Assembly (NCBI RefSeq): GCF_039233145.1
Contig: NZ_CP136419.1
Location: 904,001-968,000, forward strand
DNA length: 64,000 nt
Origin: Moorella humiferrea
Lineage (GTDB): Bacteria; Bacillota; DSM-521; Neomoorellales; Neomoorellaceae
Reading direction: 5' to 3'
In this document: in pieces, positions 7,894 to 15,529 of the stretch
Numbering within the stretch: the stretch's first letter is position 1
Layout: each line of letters begins with the position of its first letter
Position numbers and translations under genes: made by a program
The notes under the pieces: generated by a model
Told to the model about the DNA's origin: nothing
The model's input: the letters and a program-made list of their open reading frames with translations, nothing else
Database searches by the model: none

Positions 7894-8690
7894 AAAAGCG
7901 GTTGTTTATCGGCCTGCTGGCTCTAAGCCTTTTATTTATCACGGCAGTAATGGCCGGGGGCTGGTATCTCCTGGCCAATCATACCAGCGTATTAAACCGT
8001 GTCCTTTTGATCCTGGGCATCTTTACCCTGGCCGTCCTTTTTTTGATCATTGCCCTGGGGATCGCCGGGCTGGTGTTGATTTTATGGCAGGAACGGAGCC
8101 TGCCGTTTTTCCAGCGCTTGGGGATAATTGCCGTAAATACCCTGTTTCCCGTAGCCCTGGCCCTGGGCAGGCGTTTGGGGGTTAAAGAGGACGCCATTAA
8201 AGCCTCCTTCATTGAAATGAACAACCAGCTGGTGCGCCTGCAGGGCCTGCGCCTCGAACCCGAACGTATTCTCCTGCTGGCTCCCCACTGCTTGCAGTGG
8301 AGCGGCTGTCCCCATAAAATCACCATCGACGTCTCCAACTGCCGCCGTTGTGGTCGCTGTCCCGTGGATGCCCTCCATGCCCTGGCAGAGAAGTACGGCA
8401 TCCGCCTGGCCGTGGCCACGGGAGGGACTCTTGCCCGGCACTTTGTCAAACAATACCGGCCACGGGCGGTAGTGGCTATTGCCTGCGAACGGGATCTCAC
8501 CAGCGGTATTCAGGACACCCAGCCTCTGCCGGTGCTGGGGGTTGTAAATTTAAGGCCCCATGGCCCCTGCCTTAATACCCAGGTTAATCTAAATCAGGTA
8601 GAGGAGGCCGTTCAGTTTTTCCTATACGGAAAAGCAATGACCAGGCCCCAGGTATACAGGGAAGGGTGGAAAATAGGTAGCAGTGTTTAA
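7884..8690 (+). CDS. DUF116 family membrane protein, 268 aa
   Basis: Two N-terminal membrane helices (about residues 6-30 and 40-70) are followed by a cytoplasmic region rich in cysteines: CLQWSGC, CRRCGRC and later single Cys in VAIACERD and HGPCLNT. This pattern matches DUF116, a family known in Firmicutes and methanogens whose biochemical role is unclear; the Cys set could bind a metal or iron-sulfur cluster. It starts inside the end of fmt and ends over the start of rsmB, as is common in Moorella-like genomes. Function not inferred beyond a possible link to translation. Confidence 0.85.
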   Translation: MRIKKRLFIGLLALSLLFITAVMAGGWYLLANHTSVLNRVLLILGIFTLAVLFLIIALGIAGLVLILWQERSLPFFQRLGIIAVNTLFPVALALGRRLGVKEDAIKASFIEMNNQLVRLQGLRLEPERILLLAPHCLQWSGCPHKITIDVSNCRRCGRCPVDALHALAEKYGIRLAVATGGTLARHFVKQYRPRAVVAIACERDLTSGIQDTQPLPVLGVVNLRPHGPCLNTQVNLNQVEEAVQFFLYGKAMTRPQVYREGWKIGSSV

Positions 8691-10068
8691 ACCTTCGGTA
8701 AAGCTCCGTCCGGCCGCCTCGGCTCGGGAGGCGGCCCTGCAGGTAATTTACCGGGTGACCGAAGAAGGGGCCTACGCCAACCTGGCCCTGGACGAAGTCT
8801 TGAAGGCCGCCGGACTGGAAGGTCGTGAGCGCACCCTGGCGACGGAGCTGGCTTATGCCGCCATTAAGGCCTGGCATACCCTGGATTGGGCCGTCGGCCT
8901 TTTTTTAAAACATCCCTTTATTAAACTACCGCCGTGGATTCGCTGTCTGTTGCGCCTGGGCGGAGCCCAGCTCATGTTTTTCCCACGGATACCGGCGCGG
9001 GCGGCCATATACGAAACGGTGGAACTGGCCAAAAAATACGGTCACCGGGGTACTGCCGGCCTGGTCAACGGCGTCCTGCGCAGCCTGGAGCGAGGTAAAG
9101 AAAGCCTGCCTTATCCCGATCCGGCAGAAGATCCCGCCGGTTTTCTTGCCCTGCGCTATTATCATCCCCGCTGGCTGGTTGAAAAGTGGCTGGCCCAGTT
9201 CGGCTACCAAGAAACAGAAGCCCTGTGCCGCGCCGACAATGAACCTCCCCCCCTGGTCATTCGGGTTAACACCCTGAAAACAAACGCCACCGCCCTCGCC
9301 GCCCGCCTGGAAGGGGAGGGTGCTATAGTCTGCCCCACAACCTTTGCGCCGGAAGGCTTTATAGTCGAAGGTCTGGGAGGGGTGGAAGCCAGTCCTTCCT
9401 TTGCTGAAGGACTGTTCTACGTGCAGGATGAAGCATCCCAGCTGGTGAGTCTTGCTTTAAAACCGGCCCCGGGGTCCCTTGTCATCGATGCCAGCGCCGC
9501 CCCTGGCGGCAAAACAACCCATCTGGCCCAGCTTATGGGAAACAGCGGAACCATCCTTGCCTGTGACGTCCATCCTTCACGTCTGCAATTAATTAGGGAA
9601 AACTGCCGCCGCCTCGGCGTCACCTGCGTACAGCCGGTTCTGGCCGACGCCCGCGAACTGGGTGAAAGGTACCCGGAACGCGCCGATTATTTGCTCATCG
9701 ATGCTCCCTGCTCCGGGCTGGGAGTGCTGCGGCGGCGGCCCGATGCCCGCTGGCGCAAAGAGCCGGCCGGTATAAAGGAAATGGCAAAACTACAGCTGGA
9801 AATTCTTCTGGGAGCGGAAAAGGCCTTAAAACCCGGTGGTGTCCTGGTTTACAGCACCTGTTCCCTGGCCTCTGAGGAAAACCAGGAAGTCATCAGGCAG
9901 TTTCTGGAACAGGCGCCCCATTTCTCCCTTGTCTCTTTAAAACCATTCCTACCGGTCATACCCCAGGATATGGAGGAACAAGCCGGGCAGGGGTGGATCC
10001 AGCTGCTGCCCCAGCGCCACGGCACCGACGGGTTTTTCATGGCGCGTCTCAAGAAAGTCGACCTTTAA
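8683..10068 (+). CDS. rsmB: 16S rRNA (cytosine-967-C5)-methyltransferase RsmB (Sun)
   Basis: It methylates C967 of 16S rRNA using SAM. The N-terminal NusB-like RNA-binding domain covers about residues 8-150; the Rossmann methyltransferase domain has the SAM loop DASAAPGGKT, the DAPCSGLG motif IV and the catalytic YSTCSLASEEN motif VI. The GTG start at 8683 overlaps the previous stop by 8 bases. 461 aa is normal. A short AAAGGG-TTTT-CCCTTT hairpin spans the stop codon and may terminate the operon. Confidence 0.95.
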   Translation: MFKPSVKLRPAASAREAALQVIYRVTEEGAYANLALDEVLKAAGLEGRERTLATELAYAAIKAWHTLDWAVGLFLKHPFIKLPPWIRCLLRLGGAQLMFFPRIPARAAIYETVELAKKYGHRGTAGLVNGVLRSLERGKESLPYPDPAEDPAGFLALRYYHPRWLVEKWLAQFGYQETEALCRADNEPPPLVIRVNTLKTNATALAARLEGEGAIVCPTTFAPEGFIVEGLGGVEASPSFAEGLFYVQDEASQLVSLALKPAPGSLVIDASAAPGGKTTHLAQLMGNSGTILACDVHPSRLQLIRENCRRLGVTCVQPVLADARELGERYPERADYLLIDAPCSGLGVLRRRPDARWRKEPAGIKEMAKLQLEILLGAEKALKPGGVLVYSTCSLASEENQEVIRQFLEQAPHFSLVSLKPFLPVIPQDMEEQAGQGWIQLLPQRHGTDGFFMARLKKVDL

Positions 10069-10095
10069 AGGGTTTTCCCTTTTTATGTAGAATAA
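10067..10095 (+). promoter_or_regulatory. Sigma-H-like promoter before the signalling locus
   Basis: AAAGGGTTT (10067-10075) and GTAGAATAA (10087-10095) are separated by 11 bases. The known sigma-H consensus is RnAGGAwWW with RnnGAATww; the -10 is perfect and the -35 differs at one position. It sits 61 bases before the first gene. Confidence 0.5.
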
Positions 10096-10155
10096 GTTTG
10101 GCAGGAAAAAATTTTCCGTTGCCAATTTTTTAGGGTTTTGGAGGGCAAAAGATAT

Positions 10156-10665
10156 ATGGACGTGATGCCCTGGACGTCTTTGCTTTTTCAGTCGATACCG
10201 GAGGAGATTATTTTAGTTACCCTAGGCCTGGCCCTGGTGGGGAAATACCCCCGCATGCGAGGGATCGTTACAACGGGAATAATCGTGGCGGTTTTTTCTT
10301 TTTTCTTCCGCCGTCTGCCCCTGGGTTTCGGGATACATACCTTGAGCGGTATAGCGGTTATGGCACTGACCATGCACCTTGTTTTACGCCTTGATCTATG
10401 GCGGGGGCTGATGGCCGCATTTTTGAGCCTGGTGGCCTTAGGACTGGTGGAGAGCATTACCATCCCCGCCATGATTTTTTTGACCGGGATTCCCTTTGAA
10501 AGGGCCGTAACCGATCCCTGGCGGCGCATCCTTTTTCCTTTGCCGGAAGAAATCATTCTGGCTTTGGCGGCTTATATATTACGCCGGCGGCGCATATCCC
10601 TTCTTCCTAAAGATGAACCGCGGTTGGGATTAACCGGAAGGAAATACAAAGAAGGAAATAAATGA
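10156..10665 (+). CDS. Integral membrane protein, 169 aa, probable sensor partner of the adjacent kinase
   Basis: ATG at 10156 is chosen because GGAGGG lies 11 bases upstream. About five membrane helices span most of the length, with a basic tail (RRRRIS ... RKYKEGNK). The opening LLFQSIPEEIILVTLGLAL and the segment LVESITIPAMIFLTGIPF resemble, to my eye, the N-terminal membrane domain of AgrC-type kinases. The next gene overlaps it by 4 bases and encodes a kinase with only two helices, so the two may form a split sensor. Not confirmed by any recognised family motif. Confidence 0.55.
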   Translation: MDVMPWTSLLFQSIPEEIILVTLGLALVGKYPRMRGIVTTGIIVAVFSFFFRRLPLGFGIHTLSGIAVMALTMHLVLRLDLWRGLMAAFLSLVALGLVESITIPAMIFLTGIPFERAVTDPWRRILFPLPEEIILALAAYILRRRRISLLPKDEPRLGLTGRKYKEGNK

Positions 10666-11519
10666 TGAAGCAAAATAACCTCCTGTGGCTCATCATTTTG
10701 CTTGTTCTTTTTCAAAGCGTTATAATCAGCATTTTAAATATTAACTTCTACGTCGGCCGCGCTTTTCCCATTTTGCCCCTGGAAAGGACCACATTTGGTC
10801 ATTTATCACTGTCCTCCCTGCTGATGTTGAGTTCGGTGGGTTTGATATATGTTTTGTTTACGGCGGCGCGGCGGGAAAAGAAGATCATGCAGCAGGAGCT
10901 CTATATCGAAAATTTAAAGGAAAGCTTGAATAATTTAAGGGCCCAGCGCCACGATTTCATCAGCCACCTGCAGGCGGTTTACGGGCTACTGCAGTTGAAA
11001 AGGGACGAGGACGCCCTGGAGTACATAACTTCCATCTGCAGCATGGTGCGCCAGCCCACCCGCATCATCGAGGTCAACCAGCCGGTGCTGGCGGCCCTTT
11101 TGCAGACCAAGGCCGCCGTGGCGGAATCTCTGGGCATCGGCTTTCAGTTTGAAATAAACAGCGATTTGAAGGATTTTTTTCTGCCCCAGGCCGTGATAAC
11201 CAGCATCTTCGGCAACCTCCTGGACAATGCCGTTGAAGCCGCTCTGGCGGCCAGGCCCGGTGTAGAGAAGCGCATATGGCTGCGGATTTTTACTGCCGGT
11301 AATTATTACTGCTTTGAAGTGGGCAACACCGGACCGGTTATTCCCCTGGAGATGCAGCAGAAAATCTTTGAGAGGGGTTTTACCACCAAGAGGGAAGGCA
11401 AAGAAAACCACGGCCAGGGACTCTATATCGTCCGAAAACTGGTAACTGAATATAATGGCCGGATTGATGTGTTGAGCAGTGACCAGGGAACGGTATTCAC
11501 GATAAAATTTCCATTTTGA
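10662..11519 (+). CDS. Spo0B/AgrC-type sensor histidine kinase, 285 aa
   Basis: Two N-terminal membrane helices (about residues 8-28 and 46-68) are followed by a coiled region and a Spo0B-type alpha-helical phosphoacceptor segment QRHDFISHLQAVYGLLQL with His97. The GHKL ATPase domain has an N box (NLLDNAVEAAL) and a G box (GQGLYIVRKLV). Such kinases include AgrC and citrate/malate sensors. It overlaps the upstream membrane-protein gene by 4 bases and is followed by agrB and agrD, but no receiver-domain response regulator is encoded here. It probably senses the peptide made by the two downstream genes. Confidence 0.85.
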   Translation: MMKQNNLLWLIILLVLFQSVIISILNINFYVGRAFPILPLERTTFGHLSLSSLLMLSSVGLIYVLFTAARREKKIMQQELYIENLKESLNNLRAQRHDFISHLQAVYGLLQLKRDEDALEYITSICSMVRQPTRIIEVNQPVLAALLQTKAAVAESLGIGFQFEINSDLKDFFLPQAVITSIFGNLLDNAVEAALAARPGVEKRIWLRIFTAGNYYCFEVGNTGPVIPLEMQQKIFERGFTTKREGKENHGQGLYIVRKLVTEYNGRIDVLSSDQGTVFTIKFPF

Positions 11520-11541
11520 TTGCAAAAATTTTCTATCCCAA

Positions 11542-11570
11542 GGAGGAAATTGAAGAAATATGTAGAATAA
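11542..11570 (+). promoter_or_regulatory. Sigma-H-type promoter before agrB
   Basis: GGAGGAAAT (11542-11550) and GTAGAATAA (11562-11570), spaced 11 bases, match the known sigma-H consensus RnAGGAwWW / RnnGAATww at every defined position. The AGGAGG here is therefore more likely the -35 than a ribosome site: the ATG in its reach (11560) is followed directly by TAG. Confidence 0.6.
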
Positions 11571-11571
11571 T

Positions 11572-12252
11572 ATGGTAAAAACAACAAGTATTTATGGAGT
11601 AGGTAAAACATTGTTGAGTATCCATGATGTGGCCGGAACAGCGGCGGCATACCTGGTGACCCGACTGCCGGCAAACTACCGGCGACCGGAGGTCGAGGTG
11701 GTGGCCTTCGGCCTGGAAGTGCTCATTGGGGGTCTGCTCCAGCTCGCGGTTTTTGTGGCGACGGCCAGGTACCTGGGCCTGCTGCCGGAAATGACGGCAG
11801 CCCTCATTACCATGGCCACCTACCGCCTCTTGTCCGGCGGCCCCCACTGCAGCGCCTATTACCGCTGCTTGATATTGTCGGCGCTGACTTTAAACCTCTT
11901 AGCATTCATAGGGCACAGGCTGGCGTATTTTATGGCCGGAATATTACCGGCGGGTTTTCTCCTGGTATACGGCGTAAGCCTGTTAATCGCCCGGCGGCTG
12001 GCGCCCCGGGATACGGAAGCCGCTCCCATCATCAGTCCGGTGCGCCGCGCCAGGTTAAAAACGGCATGTTATCTGTGGCTGCTGGCATGGTTGGTACTGG
12101 TCTTACTTGGTTATTATCGGGGTTGGTCGCCCGGGGTTTTGATCGCGAGCATGGCGGCCCTAACTTGCCAGAGTTTATCCCTTACCCCTCTAGGTTTTAC
12201 CGTCGTGGGACGGGTGGACAGATTTTTAAAGCGCCTTTTGCCCCTGGGATGA
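11572..12252 (+). CDS. agrB: AgrB-like membrane peptidase
   Basis: AgrB proteins cut the C-terminal tail off AgrD and join the peptide into a (thio)lactone ring in the membrane. The diagnostic segment GGPHCSAYYRC is present, with catalytic His92 and Cys99 (numbered from 11572) seven residues apart as in Staphylococcus AgrB. Four to six hydrophobic segments follow. The ATG at 11572 lacks a ribosome site, and if the sigma-H promoter is used the transcript would start near 11578; TTG at 11611 or 11614 (M-L-S-I-H-D), with GGAG upstream, is a likely real start. agrD follows 24 bases after the stop. Confidence 0.9.
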   Translation: MVKTTSIYGVGKTLLSIHDVAGTAAAYLVTRLPANYRRPEVEVVAFGLEVLIGGLLQLAVFVATARYLGLLPEMTAALITMATYRLLSGGPHCSAYYRCLILSALTLNLLAFIGHRLAYFMAGILPAGFLLVYGVSLLIARRLAPRDTEAAPIISPVRRARLKTACYLWLLAWLVLVLLGYYRGWSPGVLIASMAALTCQSLSLTPLGFTVVGRVDRFLKRLLPLG

Positions 12253-12276
12253 AAATGGTATGGGAGGTGAAATTCC

Positions 12277-12411
12277 ATGTGGAAGAAGCTAGCAGCAGCG
12301 GCGGTTACTTTAAGTGTGGCCCTTGCCGTGCTGGTGGCCAATGCCGGGGCTTTACCTACCAGCCTCCTGGCGTGGCATCAACCTGAAGTGCCGGCCCGTT
12401 TGCGCAGATAA
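12277..12411 (+). CDS. agrD: Cyclic lactone autoinducer precursor (AgrD-like), 44 aa
   Basis: GGGAGGTGA stands before the ATG. The product has the AgrD plan: basic amphipathic leader (MWKKLAAAAVTLSVALAVL), a core around residues 25-33 (GALPTSLLAW allowing one before), and the acidic-type tail HQPEVPARLRR that AgrB would remove (QPEVP is the family signature). The Cys that normally closes the ring is replaced by Ser29, so the predicted ring is Ser29-Leu-Leu-Ala-Trp33, an ester-linked lactone of five residues. A Ser ring and a five-residue ring ending in Trp are each known from other AgrD peptides. Too short for most gene finders. Confidence 0.88.
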   Translation: MWKKLAAAAVTLSVALAVLVANAGALPTSLLAWHQPEVPARLRR

Positions 12412-12440
12412 AGGGTTAAAGGGTTTTATCTACTATAATT

Positions 12441-12468
12441 AAAGGGGATTAACTCCCCTTTTTTTTCA
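12441..12468 (+). terminator. Terminator of the agr-like operon
   Basis: AAGGGGA and TCCCCTT form a 7-bp stem around a TTAAC loop, followed by eight T residues, 31 bases after agrD. Confidence 0.85.
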
Positions 12469-12542
12469 TGAAGTTGATGCCACCGGTGGTTAATGTGGTA
12501 TATTATGGTTTAGCTTCACTAATAATAAAACAGGAGATGGTT

Positions 12543-13610
12543 ATGAATACCAGCATCGACCTCAGGGGTCTGCTGCCCGGAGAACTGGCGGAGCTGGCCG
12601 CTACCCTTGGGGTAGAGCCCTACCGCGGCCGCCAGCTCTTTCGCTGGCTCCATCGACGCCTGGCTACAAGCCTGGCGGTTATGACCGATCTGCCCGCGGA
12701 CTTCCGGGAACGACTGGCGGAAAAGGCCTTTCTCCTACCGGTAAAAGTAATGGATCGCCGTGTGGCGGACGGCGGGCTGACCCGCAAGCTGCTGCTAAGC
12801 CTGGTGGACGGTGAGCTCATCGAATGCGTTCTCATGATCTATGATGAAGGCCGCCGGAGGCTGACGGCTTGTTTGTCGAGCCAGGTGGGCTGCGCCATGG
12901 GATGCACCTTTTGTGCTACCGGACAAAGCGGGTTCCGCCGCAACTTGACGACAGGGGAAATCATCCTTCAGGCCCTGGCCTTAATGGAAGAGGTCCGCCG
13001 GGAGATGCCGGACGCACGCCTTAGCAATATCGTCTTTATGGGGATGGGAGAACCCCTCCTTAACTACCGGGCCGTGATAAAAGCGGCACGCATTTTCGAA
13101 CATCCGGATGGTTGGGGTATAAGCCACCGCCGTATAACCGTGTCTACCTGCGGGCTGGTACCCCAAATTAAGCGGCTGGCGGGAGAAAAACCGCCCTTGG
13201 AACTGGCCGTTTCCCTGCACGCCGCCACCAATGAACTGCGGGAGCGGTTAATGCCCATCAATAGGCGCTATCCCCTGGAAGAATTGATTCCGGCCTGCCG
13301 CCATTACGGTCGAGTTACCGGCCGGCGGATTACCTTTGAGTATGCCCTCATCGACGGCCTCAACGACCGTCGTCGCGACGCCCGGCGCCTGGTCGAGCTG
13401 CTTCGGGGCGTACCGGCCTTTGTCAACCTGATTCCTTTAAACCCCATCCCCGGCGATCCCTTTAGGGGTACGAACCGGGCAAAAGCCCGGATGTTTGCTT
13501 CCTGGCTTGAAGAGCATGGATTGGCGGCCGCCGTAAGGGAAAGCCGGGGCCGGGATATAGCCGCCGCCTGCGGCCAGCTGCGCGCCGAAGCCCACCGGGA
13601 GGTGTTTTGA
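12543..13610 (+). CDS. rlmN: Dual-specificity 23S rRNA/tRNA adenine-C2 methyltransferase RlmN
   Basis: This radical-SAM enzyme methylates A2503 of 23S rRNA and A37 of some tRNAs. The CAMGCTFC motif binds the 4Fe-4S cluster; GMGEPLLNY and the C-terminal ESRGRDIAAACGQL (methyl-carrier Cys region) are present. ATG at 12543 is chosen over an earlier in-frame ATG because AGGAG lies 6 bases before it. 355 aa is normal. It leads the cluster of FHA, PP2C, FtsW, PBP and PASTA kinase genes and overlaps the next start (TGATG). Confidence 0.95.
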   Translation: MNTSIDLRGLLPGELAELAATLGVEPYRGRQLFRWLHRRLATSLAVMTDLPADFRERLAEKAFLLPVKVMDRRVADGGLTRKLLLSLVDGELIECVLMIYDEGRRRLTACLSSQVGCAMGCTFCATGQSGFRRNLTTGEIILQALALMEEVRREMPDARLSNIVFMGMGEPLLNYRAVIKAARIFEHPDGWGISHRRITVSTCGLVPQIKRLAGEKPPLELAVSLHAATNELRERLMPINRRYPLEELIPACRHYGRVTGRRITFEYALIDGLNDRRRDARRLVELLRGVPAFVNLIPLNPIPGDPFRGTNRAKARMFASWLEEHGLAAAVRESRGRDIAAACGQLRAEAHREVF

Positions 13611-14362
13611 TGGACTTGCTGGAAAAAAATGAACGTTTCTGGCAGCGGCTGTTTGATAATCTTTTTCGCCGCGGTACCGGCGTACCTTTGCAACCGGTAG
13701 AAATCGCTAAAAGAATGGCAAAAACCATGCTGGCGCAGCGAACGGTAAGCGTCAGCAGGGTTTACGTGCCCAATATTTATTTAGTCCATTTAAATCCAGG
13801 GGACTTTGAACGCCTCTCGGCCTTTGAACACGCCCTGGCCGAAGAACTGGCCGACTATTTAAAAAGAAAAGCCGCCGAGCAAAATTTAACGATGGTTGGT
13901 GAACCCAGGGTGGAATTTGAAGTGGAGGAAGAGGTGGCGCCGGGAGATGTGCGCATCCACGCCCGCATGGAAGAAGGGCATTTAGAAGATAAAAAGTTTG
14001 AAACCGTCCAAGAGGACGACACTTTAATCTACAAAGGCGTCGCTGAGGAACGGGTCGAAGAGACGCGGCGGCCTTCCTTTAAGCTTGTCGTCACCGCCGG
14101 GCCGGACGCCGGGCGGACTTTCCTGCTGCGGCCAGGGAAACAGGTTATCGGGCGCCATCCGGCCTGTGATTTTCTCCTTACCGACGAGCAGGTGTCTCGC
14201 CGCCATTGTCAGCTGGAGGAAAGCCACCAGCGGGTTTTAGTGGTTGATTTGGGAAGCCGCAACGGTATGCTGATTAATGGTAAAAGGGTTGAGCGGGCTT
14301 TTTTGACGCCAGGGGATTGTATACAAGTCGGCCGCACCGTGTTAGAATTACAGTTAAGCTAA
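13610..14362 (+). CDS. FhaA-like protein: DUF3662 domain plus FHA domain, 250 aa
   Basis: Residues 1-110 (LLEKNERFWQRLFDNLFRRG ..., KRMAKTMLAQRTVSVSRVYVP) match the DUF3662 domain of actinobacterial and clostridial FhaA. The C-terminal FHA domain, about residues 160-250, keeps the phosphothreonine-binding signature IGRHPACDF, SRRHCQL and DLGSRNGMLING. FHA proteins bind threonine phosphates made by the PASTA kinase encoded downstream (18164-20008). ATG overlaps the rlmN stop; GGGAGG precedes it. Confidence 0.9.
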   Translation: MDLLEKNERFWQRLFDNLFRRGTGVPLQPVEIAKRMAKTMLAQRTVSVSRVYVPNIYLVHLNPGDFERLSAFEHALAEELADYLKRKAAEQNLTMVGEPRVEFEVEEEVAPGDVRIHARMEEGHLEDKKFETVQEDDTLIYKGVAEERVEETRRPSFKLVVTAGPDAGRTFLLRPGKQVIGRHPACDFLLTDEQVSRRHCQLEESHQRVLVVDLGSRNGMLINGKRVERAFLTPGDCIQVGRTVLELQLS

Positions 14363-14373
14363 TCTAAAAACGG

Positions 14374-14865
14374 GTGAGTACCGTGGCGGAAATTTTATTG
14401 GCCGGGTTGCGGTTTATCTTCGTCCTGCTCCTTTATTTATTTATCTGGCAGGCCTTAAGGCTTATGTATACGGAACTTTATCCGGCCTCCAGGGGCAAAA
14501 GCAGGCAAAAAACAATAGGGCGTCCGATTTTGACGGTTGTAGAAACAAAAAGTCCGGGGATAAAAAAAGGAGAAAAATACTTCCTCGGCGAAAATATTAC
14601 CATCGGCCGAGAGCCGGGAAACGATATCGTCATTGAAGATCTTCACGTTTCCACCCGTCATGCGTTAATTACCCGCCGCGGTGACGAATGGCATCTGATA
14701 GACCTCAAGAGCACCAACGGCACTTATGTAAATGGGAGGTTCTTGACCGGCCCCCATATTTTACGCCCAGGCGAGGAAATACGTATAGGCGGCGTAACCT
14801 TTAAAGTGGGGTGGGAGGATGCGAGCCGAAGCCCTTTCCCATACCGGACTGGTGCGGCCCGGTAA
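14374..14865 (+). CDS. FhaB-like membrane-anchored FHA domain protein
   Basis: One N-terminal membrane helix (LLAGLRFIFVLLLYLFIW) is followed by a linker and an FHA domain with IGREPGNDI, STRHALI and DLKSTNGTYVNG. It is the partner of the upstream FhaA-like protein, as in actinobacterial fhaA-fhaB-pstP-rodA-pbpA-pknB clusters. The start is GTG at 14374 or, with GGGTGAG better placed, GTG at 14383. The 3' end overlaps the phosphatase gene by 47 bases, which suggests translational coupling. Confidence 0.9.
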   Translation: MSTVAEILLAGLRFIFVLLLYLFIWQALRLMYTELYPASRGKSRQKTIGRPILTVVETKSPGIKKGEKYFLGENITIGREPGNDIVIEDLHVSTRHALITRRGDEWHLIDLKSTNGTYVNGRFLTGPHILRPGEEIRIGGVTFKVGWEDASRSPFPYRTGAAR

Positions 14866-15529
14866 TGAAGATTGTTTTATCAGCGACGTTAAGAGGGGTT
14901 TTTTCGCCGTTGCCGATGGTATGGGCGGGCACCAGGCCGGAGAAGTTGCCAGCTATCTGGCCTTAAGGGCTTTAAGCGACAGGCTTTTTGGTTTTTCGGA
15001 AGGTGAACCCCTGGTACGTTTGAAGAAGGCGGCGGAGTTCGCCAATGAGGTTGTTTACCGGAGTTCCCTGGCCGACCGCGACAGGTCAGGTATGGGTACG
15101 ACCTTGACCGCCGTGTGGATCTTGAACGGCAAGGCCTACCTGGTACATATCGGCGACAGCCGTGCCTATCTGTACCGCGACGGACAGTTACAGGTTTTAA
15201 CCGACGATCATTCTTATGTAGGTGAACTTGTGCGTATGGGAGGCCTCACGGCGGAAGAGGCCCGGGTTCACCCGCGGCGCAATATCTTAACTCGGGCCCT
15301 GGGTACCGATGAAAGGGCAGACATCGACAGCCGCGAAATAGCATTGAAACCGGGCGATCGCCTGCTTTTGTGTACCGACGGCCTTTATGAGGTCGCTTCC
15401 GATGCCGAACTGGCCGATGTCCTCAACAGGCACGGTGAACTGTCTGTGGCGGCGAAGGAACTGCTGCGTTTGGCCCTGGAGCGGGGCGGACCGGACAACG
15501 TAACGGTGGTGTTGGCCCTTTATGAGTAA
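14819..15529 (+). CDS. stp: PP2C-family Ser/Thr protein phosphatase
   Basis: It removes phosphate from targets of the PASTA kinase, using two metal ions. Motifs are typical of bacterial PP2C: RPGNEDCF, VADGMGGHQAGE (metal-binding Asp), SGMGTTLTAV, HIGDSRAYLYRDG, DDHSYVGELV, LCTDGLYEV and GGPDNVTVVL. 236 aa matches Stp/PrpC. ATG is preceded by GTGGGAGG, inside the fhaB-like gene. Confidence 0.95.
   Translation: MRAEALSHTGLVRPGNEDCFISDVKRGFFAVADGMGGHQAGEVASYLALRALSDRLFGFSEGEPLVRLKKAAEFANEVVYRSSLADRDRSGMGTTLTAVWILNGKAYLVHIGDSRAYLYRDGQLQVLTDDHSYVGELVRMGGLTAEEARVHPRRNILTRALGTDERADIDSREIALKPGDRLLLCTDGLYEVASDAELADVLNRHGELSVAAKELLRLALERGGPDNVTVVLALYE

Noticed and set aside
11550-11570. Six-codon open frame starting TTG at 11550 as an agr leader peptide
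   Set aside because: The ribosome site is only 3 bases away and the region fits a sigma-H promoter better.
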